Shown piece after piece: positions 12,301 to 24,300 of a DNA stretch of 64,000 nt; the first letter of the stretch is position 1, and the number at the start of each line of letters is the position of its first letter. Below the pieces are notes generated by a model that worked only from the letters and a program-made list of their open reading frames with translations, did no database searches and was not told the DNA's origin. The DNA is from Watersipora subatra (taxonomy: Eukaryota; Bryozoa; Gymnolaemata; Cheilostomatida; Watersiporidae). The stretch covers positions 1,054,001-1,118,000 of the forward strand of contig NC_088711.1 of assembly GCF_963576615.1 (NCBI RefSeq), given 5' to 3'. Made by a program: the position numbers and the translations under genes.

Positions 12301-15300
12301 CTGTCACCTGTTGTTTGTCTGTCTAGTTATAGCGATAAAGTTTTAGGAACGGAAAATCCGCTTTGCAGAGGATTTGATCTCGGAACCTCCAGTTCTGGAG
12401 GCTGAGCTTACCTATTAGACAATGTGTTCAATCGAACGCGGTGATTAATAATAGTGAAGATATTCATGACATCAGTTGAAATACATATAACGACGTTGCA
12501 TTACACATAACGAAAACCAGCTGGCCTCACGACTGAATTTCCAGTGTTGCCACCGGTGCAGTAAAAACTGCTTATAAACAATTGCAAGCAATGGAGTCTA
12601 AAAGTAATGTTGTAGGTAATGTAATATTTACAAGCTGTTTGTATTACCTGTGCAACTCTGAGCTTTTAGCTAGTCATTATGTATAAATCGCAGTGTTGGT
12701 TATCTATCGTTCGTCTGTCCAGCTGCATTGATGAAGCTTTAGGAACAAAAATGTGCTTCTTAGCGGATTTGAACTTGACACCTTCAGTTCTGAAGGCGAC
12801 GAGCATACCCATTAGACTACGTGTCCAATTGAGCGTAGAGATTAACAATAGTGAAGATATATGTATATTACATCACTTAAAATACGTGTAATGACGTTTG
12901 ACGCTGTGTCACATGTAACAGTTACCAGCTGACCTCACAGCCTTACTATATAAATGCCCTGCATTGTACGGGCGATAAAAGCAGCATATAAACAGTTGCA
13001 GGTAATGTAGTGTAAAGGTAATGTAGTAGGTAAGGTAATGTAATGTTTATAAGCTGTTTTTATTACCCATGCAACGCAGGGCATTCTGCTAGTTGTCCAT
13101 AAATTTTAAAGATACCCTGCACCATTTATCCTATATGTATGGCTGCTGTTTTCTCCTTTTCAAGTTGTGCTATTTACTCTGTTAACTAAAGGGTTAAGAA
13201 TAGCATAACTGCTCATATGAACTTCGAATTTCATATGAACTTTGTCACCATCAGGAAGCATTACTTAGTAATTTCTCACCGTACTTGAATTCTTTACAAA
13301 TAATATTACAATTCATGCATCATTTGATTAAATGGTTACTCATTGAGATTAGGCTATCGATTAAACCAAAAGGTCAAAATCTTGTCTTTTTTTCCATAAG
13401 AATAGTGATACAGTGCCAACTCCTAAATTTTCACTTCTGCGCATCATAGAAGAATCTTTATCATCGTGATATATTAACGTTAGGCACTTAATCTGTTGCC
13501 GCTGCCGTCGTGTCTGAACTGAAGGCTCAAGTTTGTTTCAATTACGTACAGGTGAGCTGATCAAAAACCTCAACTCAGAGAATGAAAGTGAACGAGATAA
13601 AGCCATGGCTGATGCTGATGGTTTCTTACAGAGCTCCTCCGTGAAAGCTCTAAAAAAACCAGCTCCTGACCGAACTGGTGTGAATAGAACAGTCATCAAT
13701 CGTGCGTCCCCAAATGATACTGTAACTACAGATCAAGGTAAAACTAGTTTAACATCGGCCAATGGCACGCATCTTTTCAAACTAGCTTCCGTTTAATAGC
13801 TGTTCATCGTCTTTCCAACTGTCAGATTTTCGTCTGCAAAACCTTGTAAAACCTGTGCACTTTGTATACTTGCTTTCTTCACCTTTGCCCCTTCACCTTT
13901 GCCCCTTCACCTTTGCCCCTGTCATTTTACTAATTCTTGTCATCTCGACCCACTTTCACATTTGTTTTTATTGCTATATTAATGCATTGTTATGCCTAAA
14001 GCTTGGATTTGTCAAAGCCTCCAAGCGTACAGTTACTTTGAAAGAACTGCTTTCAGCTTTTTGCTTGTCTTGAAAGACAGGTCAAAGGTTGCTTTTCAGT
14101 TTATTTTTGTTTGCCTTTGATAGCAACATTTCAATAACTCAATGAATAAGTGATTTTGTGAAACTTCTTGTAATTGCTGCATTAGTTAGGCATATGCTAT
14201 GGAGACAGATTAACTTGTCTCAGTCGACTTCTGTTGGAATGGTTTGTTTAAACTTCTGCAAATATGATGAAGATGGTTGTTCCAACCCTTATGGTTATGC
14301 TCTAAGCAACTACCTCATGATAATATGTATGGCGGCAGGCTGTTGTCTTCTTAAATGAACAGCCCGTAACAAGAAATATTGTATTAAGGAGCTATTAAAC
14401 CAAGTATTGCTATTTAGTTGTAGTTACGTTAAAGCCTATATGGCATGGATAAATCAATAATCAATAAATCGATAATGTTGTGTCAGCTGCAAAATGAATG
14501 AAGTTTCACTAAATTCAGATATCAAATCCAACCAGCTGCACTCATCAATCATACCAGCTGCACCCTCCGATTATACTAGCTGCATCCATCGATTATTATA
14601 GCTTCACCCATCGATTATACTAGCTGCACCATTCGATTATACTAGCTGCACCCATCGATTATACTAGCTGCATCATTCGATTATACCAGCTGCACCCATC
14701 GATTATACTAGCTGCACCCATCGATTATACTAGCTGCATCCATCGATTATACCAGCTGCATCCATCGATTATTATAGCTGCACCCACCGATTATACTAGC
14801 TGCACCATTCGATTATACCAGCTGCACCCATCGATTATACTAGCTGCACCCATCGATTATACTAGCTGCACCAATCGATTATACTAGCTGCACCAATCGA
14901 TTATACTAGCTGCATCCATCGATTATACTAGCTGCACCCATCGATTATACCACCTGCATCCATTGATTATACCAGCTGCACTCATTGATTATATTAGCTG
15001 CACCCATCGATTATACTAGCTGTACCCATCGATTATATTAGCTGCACCCACCGATTATACTAGCTGCACCTATCGATTATACTAGCTGCACCCATCGATT
15101 ATACTAGCTGCACCCTTTGATTCAAACCAACTCCACTCAATCAAGTCAAACCAACTCCACTTGATCAAGTCAAACCAACTCCACTCAATCAAGTCAAATC
15201 AACTCCACTCAATCAAGTCAAACCAACTCCACTCAATCAAGTCAAACCAACTCCACTCAATCAAGTCAAACCAACTCGACTCATCAAGTAGTACGAGCTC

Positions 15301-18300
15301 AACCCAATGATTGGCACTGCCTATCCCATTTCACTAACCTTGATATAAAGTCTCATTAAAGAAGCCAGTTGACTATAATAGATAACATTCTAATTATTTA
15401 CTTGGTAGAGGCTTTCATGAAGGCTATGGAGAAGGATGTAGAGGAGAGGACAGAAAGGAAGAGGAAAGCGAAAGGTGAGGCCTCAGTGTATAAGAATAAA
15501 GGAAATGAGGCTTTTAAGGCTGAGGACTATGAAAAGGCAGTTCAACTGTATTCCAAGGTCAGCAATCAGAACTAAACATACCACTCTAGATTTGTTCACT
15601 TACACTCTTCCAAACTTATCCCAGTGCCTGTCATAATGCTGCATACCATATGACTCTTAAATTCTATGATGTTTTTATTTAATAGATAGTGTAGTTGTTT
15701 GCAGCTAGTAGACTTTCTCCTAAAACTCACACCTAACTTAGGGCCTATATATATACCGAAATATATACAGTGAAACTCGAATAACTCAAACTTCAAGGGA
15801 CCGAGCAAAAGTGTTCGAATTATCAGAGCGTTCAAGTTATCAGAGCACTGTCACAATTCCATGTATTTACTTATTTATTAGTAGATACATGTACATATAC
15901 AATCTATAATATAAATCAAAAGCACAAATGGCTTGTTTCAAATTAAATGCTTCTAATGTAAAGTTTAAAACGTTTTTATCAAAAAGTATAGAGATTTTTC
16001 TATCACTTGAGATTGGTTTGTTGTTTGAGGTGATGTTATTGCCAGGACGTTTTTTAGATTGACATTGGCAAAACTTGATCGTTGTTGAAATGCTCAAAAG
16101 AAAAGACATCTTTTTCTTTTGAGCGTTTTACCCACGATCAATTTTGCTGATTTTTCTTGAAGTTTATGCAAAGATTACCTCACTTTACCTCGCTTCCGAA
16201 GGGCGTTCGCTACGCGGATGTTTGGTATAAATCAAATTTCACCAAACCTTTAGAAAAGTCGTTGACAAAAATATTTTGCCGATGGTGGTAATAACGACGC
16301 TTATGAATTACAAAAAGTTGAGGTTTACCTCTATGGCTTGGAATAAAGTGATTTTCTAAAGCAATAGCAACCGTTCCGGTAGCCGTTGGGCAAAAAACAG
16401 TTCGAATTAACAGTGTTGAGTTCGAGTTATATAGAGCCATTTATCATTGCGTGGGAACGGACCAAGCAAATCCATTCGAGTTAACCATGTGTTCGATATA
16501 TCCGAGGGCGAGTTATCCATGTTTCACTGTACCAATACTAGCTGTACTACCCGTCGTTGCCCGGGTAACGAAAAAGTCTTTGGACAAAAAATTGATTTGT
16601 ATTTAACATATATAACAACATTTCCTATTCTCACTTTCAAACTACATATCACGAGAGAAGTGTTTTGTGTAGTTGAAATAAATTAAGATAAAAAATAAAA
16701 ACAACTATAAAGGTTTTCAAACTTTGTCAAACAACTGTAACTTTCAAACTTCATATCATGAGGAGAATGTTCTGTGCATGGCAACTAAATCGAGTCGTGC
16801 TTATATATAAATCAAAAGCATAGATTGTTTGTTGCAAGTTAAAGGGCCTCTCATGTAAAGTTTAAAAATTTTTTATCAGAAAGTATAGTTATTTTTCTGT
16901 CACTTGAGATTTGTTTGTTGTTTTAGGTTATGTGACTGCCAGGACGTTTTCAGGTTAAAATTGGCAAAACTTGATCGCGGTTAAAACGCTCAGAAAAAGA
17001 CATCTTTTTCGTCTGAGCGTTTTAACAAAGATCAATTTTGCCGATTTTACTTTAAGTTTGTCCGAAGGTTACTACGCTTTTCCTTGCTTTCGAAAGGCTA
17101 TCGTAAAGCGGATGTTTGGTAGAATTTGATTTTTTGCAAACCTTTAGAAAAGCTGTTAACGAAAATATTTAGCTGATGATGGTAATAACAACGCTTAAGA
17201 ACTACCAAAAGTTGATGTTTATCTCTATGGCTTGGAATAAAGTGATATTTTAAAGTGGTAACAACCGTCTTGGTAGCCGTTGGGCAAAAAACTGTTCGAG
17301 TTAATGATGTTAAGTTCGAGTTGCCTAAAGCAATTTATCATTGCGTGGCAATGGACCAAAGAAACCGTTCGAGTTAACCATGTTTTCAAGCTATCCGAGG
17401 GGGAGTTATCCGAGTTTGACTGTATATAGTACCTATAATCCTATAATATACATGTAGAATAGATAAAGCATTTAGCTGTTAATTAATCGCTACAAACTTG
17501 TTTCAAGCAAGCATAGGTCTGTTTTCATCAGGTGATACATTCAGAAATTTATCACCTGATGTGTGTGCGTTCGTGCTTGTGTGTGACTGTGACACAATCA
17601 CTATGTTTCCATGATGCGCAGTGCTTCGGAGTTGCGCTATCTTCGAATCATGGAAACGGCGTCTTCGCACTGAAATCACTGCGCACTGATCAGTGCGAAG
17701 CCAGTGCGAATTCGCAGCAAGGAAACAGCGACTGCGCAGTGGCTGCGCATAGCTCTCATGCCGTGGAGACGGATTCTTCGAGGGCCATAAACTAGTACAA
17801 AGGTTGTCCTGCTAATCTTGTTTTTTTCTATTCTACCGATCTTCTTTCACTTAAATTTAATTATGGTCTGCATTCATGAGGATGATGAGGTGATTACTTT
17901 CCTGGACTTTGTTATCGATGCCAACACTTTTCGAAAAATAGGTGGCAAGTCCTAAATAAACGTTTAAATAATATATTACTTAAAAATACTTATTAAAAAT
18001 ACATTACTATGTAAAAAGTGTGTTAAGGTTTGTAAAACCTTGTGAATGTGTATTGTAAATAAAAGTATAATGACGACAGAATCATAAAAAGACCGTTTAT
18101 GACGTTCAGTATCCGTGATCGATTCTATTTCTCCATCAGGCGATTCGATTTATACAATTTCTCTTTTCTGGCTAATTTGCTGAAAACCACTGCGCAGCAT
18201 AAAAACGTACAATCCCCTCGACTTCGGAGGGGGCTGCTTCGCAGTACTGCGCACCATGGAAACATAGTGAATATGTGGAACAGGTATGAGTCAATATGTG

Positions 18301-21300
18301 GAACAGGTAGGGCTCAATATGTGGAACAGGTATGACTCAATATGTGGAACAGGTAGGGCTCAATATGTGGAACAGGAATGACTTAATATGTGGAACAGGT
18401 ATGACTCAATATGCGAAACAGGAATGACTCAATATGTGGAACAGGTAGGGCTCAATATATGGAACAGGTATGACTCAATATGTGGAACAGGTATGACTCA
18501 ATATGCGAAACAGGAATGATTCAATATGTGGAACAGGTATGACTCAATATGCGAAACAGGAATGATTCAATATGTGGAACAGGTATGACTCAATATGTGG
18601 AACAGGAATGACTCAATATGTGGAACAGGTATGACTCAATATGTGGAACAGGTATGACTCAATATGTGGAACAGGTATGACTCATTGTGTGACTTGCCGG
18701 GAAGTATTACAGTATATAACAAACTCTACTTGCAGGGATTGGATATTCTAAAAGACTTCAAGGAATTGTGGACTAACAGGGCACAAGCATACATAAAACT
18801 GGCAAGATATGAGGAGGCACGGAGTGACTGTGATTGGGCTCAAAGATGTGACCCAAACTACATAAAGGCGTATGTGCTGGAAGCAAAAGCTCTTTTAGGA
18901 CTCGGTGATTATGACAAGGCAATATCTGTTTATGAACAAGCCATGGAAATAGACAAGAACAAAGAGTCTATGCTCAGAGGTTAGTTATTTTCGCTAGTAC
19001 CAGCCGCGGCTCACTTATTGCTTGTTTTTTCACATTTGTCTTTCTCCTAGATAATAGGTATGGTGTGCATAGCCTACATGGTGATAGGAATATAGGAATG
19101 GAGGTTTTCTTTATAGAGTTTATGTTTAACATAAGTATTGTGTCTATGTTAGGAGATATACTATTAGAATCGTGTCAATATGGCCTCTGGTGTCTATAGT
19201 ATATTTGCTAAAAATAGGCATATGTGGGTTAAGAGACATCTGTGATGAAAGGATGTGGGTAGAAACATGTCTGTGGTAGAAGGCTACATGGTCAGAGATA
19301 TGTCTGCGGTAGAAGGCTACATGGGCAGAGATATGTCTGTGATAGAAGACTACATGGGCAGAGATATGTCTGCGGTAGAAGGCTACATGGGCAGAGATAT
19401 GTCTGTGGTAGATGGCTACATGGGCAAAGATATGTCTGTGGTAGAAGGCTACATGGTCAGAGATATGTCTGCGGTAGAAGGCTACATGGGTAGAGATATG
19501 TCTTTGGTAGAAGGCTACATGGTCAGAGATATGTTTGTGGTAGATGGCTACATGGGCAGAGATATGTCTGCGGTAGAAGGCTACATGGGCAGAGATATGT
19601 CTGCGGTAGAAGGCTACATGGGCAGAGATATGTCTGCGGTAGAAGGCTACATGGGCAGAGATATGTCTGCGGTAGAAGGCTACATGGGTAGAGATATGTC
19701 TTTGGTAGAAGGCTACATGGTCAGAGATATGTTTGTGGTAGATGGCTACATGGGCAGAGATATGTCTGCGGTAGAAGGCTACATGGGCAGAGATATGTCT
19801 GCTGTAGAAGGCTACATGGGTAGAGATATGTCTTTGGTAGAAGACTACATGGTCAGAGATATGTTTGTGGTAGATGGCTACATGGGCAGAGATATGTCTG
19901 CGGTAGAAGGCTACATGGGCAGAGATATGTCTGCGGTAGAAGGCTACATGGGCAGAGATATGTCTGCGGTAGAAGGCTACATGGGCAGAGATATGTCTGC
20001 GGTAGAAGGCTACATGGTCAGAGATATGTCTGCGGTAGAAGGCTACATGGTCAGAGATATGTCTGCGGTAGAAGGCTACATGGTCAGAGATATATTTGTG
20101 GTAAAAGGCTACATGGGCAGAGATACAGTATGTCTGCGGTAGAAGTCTACATGGGCAGAGATATGTCTGTAGTGGAAGGCTACATGGGCAGAGATATGTC
20201 TATGGTAGAAGGCTACATGGGCAGAGATACAGTATGTCTGCGGTAGAAGGCTACATGGGCAGAGATATGTCTGTGGTAGAAGGCTACATGGGCAGAGATA
20301 TGTCTGTGATAGATAGAAGGGTATATAAGATGAGATACATTTATGGCTTAAGGGGTGTATAAGATGAGATACATCTATGGTTGAAGGGTATATAAGATGA
20401 GATACATCTATGGCTTAAGGGTGTATAAGATGAGATACATCTATGTTTGAAGGGTATATAAGATGAGATACATCTATGGTTGAAGGGTATATAAGATGAG
20501 ATACATCTCTGGTTGAAGGGTATATAAGATGAGATACATCTATGGTTGAAGGATATAATGTAGAATATTGTTAGAAATAAATTAAGTCTTGTCTAATACA
20601 ACAGTTTGTTTTCTGTTTCAGAGTTTATATCAGAGGTTGAACTGAAGAGGAATTCTGTGGAGCAGGAGAGGAGTGCGAAGGAGCTGTTTGACAGCGGTGC
20701 CCAACACCCAGCAACGCTAGTCGATGTTTTGAACAAGGTGAATGCTGTCGGAGAATTGCCTCTCTATTATGATGGTGGAGTTCGGGTTCTTGCTGACCTC
20801 TTGGCCGACGGTAAATATGTGTTCATACTTTGGTAATGTTTTTATGTTTTGCCCCCTTCATATGATTTTAATCATGTCTCCATTCGTTGCTCTCGCCTAG
20901 TATGTCATGCGTGTGTTTGTGAGAAGTTACAGTGTTGGTTTATTTCAGACAAGTGCCAAACACTGTTTCGCACTGAAGGGGGGCTGGAGATGTATCAAAA
21001 GCACCCATTCTTTTCCCGGTAAGTCACCTCAGCTTATACTTCTCTGTTACTTTATCAGTTATGGAGGAGACTTGAGTTACTTCTATGTTACTTTATCAGT
21101 TATGGAGGAGACTTGAGTTACTTCTCTGTTACTTTATCAGTTATGGAGGAGACTTGAGTTACTTCTCTGTTACTTTATCAGTTATGGAGGAGACTTGAGT
21201 TACTTCTCTGTTACTTTATCAGTTATGGAGGAGACTTGAGTTACTTCTCTGTTACTTTATCAGTTATGGAGGAGACTTGAGTTACTTCTCTGTTACTTTA

Positions 21301-24300
21301 TCAGTTATGGAGGAGGCTTGAGTGATCAGTGATAAAACTTAACTAATGGTGCGCTTTTTATATCCTACAGTGTTATGTTAAACTCAACACTTCAGAGTCT
21401 CAGTAAGGAGGAGCTGGATGCCTGTTCCGGAATGTTCTTTCTTCTCACGTCTGCTGCAAACAATAACGGTATGTATTGAGTTACTGGTCCCCTAACAATG
21501 CTACTGAATTTGTCTATTAGTTGAGCTGTTTTTGAGGCAACTTTCTAACATAATTTGAATATTATTGTTGGAATATTATTCCAACGTCATCATTCTATGA
21601 TTGTCTTCTTTTTATTTATCTTTAGTGGAGTCTCAGCGGCAGTTAGTATCCCATGAGCTTTTTCCCAAACTAGTCATGCGATTCTTGGACATTAATTCTC
21701 TCAGGAAGAAACGTGACTTAAGGTTATCTTGTCTTGCCCTCCTCCTCGCCCTCAGTGAGGCTGGACGCAAGTATATCTCTGCCCAGTTTGACATCAAAGA
21801 GTGAGTTTTCAGTTGCATTCAGACCCTTCAATCACAAATCAGAATCACCTCTGATCATATCCATATACACTAGAACCCCGAGATACAGTGGCCCTAGTTA
21901 CCTATTGTAATACGATGTTTTTCTGGCTCCTAGTTACGGCATTTGCCCTGCCTTAGGGCGTGGCCAAAAATTTACTAAAATGCTAATGCGCGATTGGCCA
22001 CAATCCTACTGAATTTGTAGCAACCGTATTTGTCTGCTAGCCAGCCATTCAGTTTACATGTGACTATCTCATGGCTCATTTTACTTTTGAACATTTGGAC
22101 CGTCCAGCTATTTTCTTATTACTAAATGTGGAATTAAATGCTTGTAAAAATATAGCATTAAAAAATAATCGACAACTGTGCAGCTATAAGAGTTACTGAG
22201 AGCTCGTTCTGTTAGTGGAAGCGAAAATAGAGCTTCAACGTATCATTCGTAAAATTCAGTTGAAGTTCAAACACATGGCAGGTTGCCGGGCAACAGAATC
22301 GGGTTTCTAGAAATATGATTAACAATCTTTTGGTTAGGTTCTAGAAAGAAATTTCCCATGAAGCAGCACCGGTGTTAGTGCACATGGAAACATCTAATAA
22401 AAAACTGGTTTTTGTGTGTAAATTGTTCAAAATAACTCACAAAGTTATATGCTGACAACATCGATTTTGCGAATGCTTATAATCTGCCCCTTTCCATATC
22501 TTTTTCAAGGCCTCCTTACGCAATGTATATATTTATATTGTACATGTAGTATTCTGTATAAAGGTTTTCACTGTTATATATCTTGAGATGATCATATCAA
22601 CACGCAAGGTAGCTGCTGCATGTTTTTTGATGACCAAGACTATGCTGAGCCAATCAACTTGTTTTACTAGTGTGTTGCACAGAGAGCAGTCCGACAGCAC
22701 AACAGTTACTCTCAGGGTAACGGAGCCACTGTTGTGAACTAGGCATATCGTAATGAACCAGGGACAGATTGTTGTTCTATCAAATGTCCAGGACTCATTG
22801 TAGAGCTTTATACTTACCTGGTGTTTTATCACTTACCTGGTGTGTTGGCCCCTCAGGTTGGTTTGTTGCAACGATAGCAAAGAATTGCGTAGGAAAGAAA
22901 AAAAGGGGTACAGGCAGAATGAGTAGAGAGAAACTCAGATGATATTTTCATAGCTACAGGAAAATTACCCGCATTTGTTTTATTTATGCATTTTAGTTCT
23001 ATGGTTCTGAAGAGAGGTTATTGTCCAAAAACTCTCACAAAACGAAACGCTGTCTAGTTTGTTCATTTTGCGATTGTTCATCCGTCACATAATTGGCCCA
23101 CATTTGTGACGGTCAGTCTGGAAAATTCAACTGTATACATCAATGGGTAACCAAAAGTTATTACTTGCGTTTTTGTGGCCTAGTCGTACCTTGAGTGCTT
23201 TTCTAGGGCAATGCGGTTGGTTAAGAGATGAGTACTGTTGTTAGGTTGCTGAGATGCCTCTTCCAGCTGGTTTCATGTGGAGGCACGATAGCCATTCGGT
23301 CACTAAACATCGTCAGCAATTTGACCCTTGACCCCAAGTTTCGGAGGACTCTTTATGATTCACTAGACACCGTCCTGCCCTCGTTTGAAGCCTTTTTGGT
23401 ATGAGCTCGCACTTCTTTCAGTCTTACAAATATTCGCTTTTGTACCAGTTCAGTGCACGGTAGGGCTGTAACCCGGAGTGTCTCTTGTAGGACAGTGACA
23501 AGCACGGGGAGGTGGTGCCAGCTTGCCTTACTATAATGACCAATCTATGTACAGACAGTACCTTGCGGCGGGCTATGGCTGAAAGACCCTCGATGGTACA
23601 AGCGACCTTGAGCTTCCTTGTAAGCTTGAGCTTTTGCTTTCTAATATAAACATTGAGCTGATCAGCCAATAATCTGTGTTGTTAAAGAGACAAAACCTTA
23701 ACTTGACCTTAACCTTTGGCGCTTTTTGGTTTCCTAGAGTTTACTCTTAGGGACCGGCTTTCAGCTCACTATCTCATTTCCTCTGTCTGCAGTCTGTCTT
23801 CCAGCTCGCTAGTTTTTCCTGTGTTCATATCAACTTTAGTATCTTGTTGTAACACTGCAGAGCAAGTACCCGGCGAGTTGTGTCGAGCAACGGCCAGCCT
23901 ATCACTCAGCTGTCCACTCTGTGCTTGGCTTTCTCATGAACATTACCCTCGACAAGACGGAAGCAGTCATTGCTGCGTCATTTGACCTAGTTAGAGGAGT
24001 TCTACCTTACTTGAACAAACAGACTGACATACAAGAGCGTGTCGTTGGTTTACTGAGTCATATTTTACCGCTGTCCACCACAGCCGTTGACCATTTCCTC
24101 AGCAATGAACAATGGTAAGTTACTTGAGATGTCGGAATAATGTTGCCTATGGTCTGTAGTGCTACCAGGATCTGTAGTGTTCTATAGTCTATACAGTTGT
24201 TATATCCTTTATTCCTGCATTCCTACTGTGTTCATTCGGTATTATACTAGGGTATTAAAGTGAATGGACTGCTAGTTTGACTCCAATGGTTGAACGACTC

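Noticed and set aside
17532-17795. 87-codon ORF with His/Ser-rich end
   Set aside because: It lies almost entirely within the MITE at 17599-18269, over its repeated 'tgcgcagt' motifs.
21845-22030. Possible DNA transposon starting near 'gaaccccgagatacagtg'
   Set aside because: No matching inverted terminus or target duplication could be found downstream.
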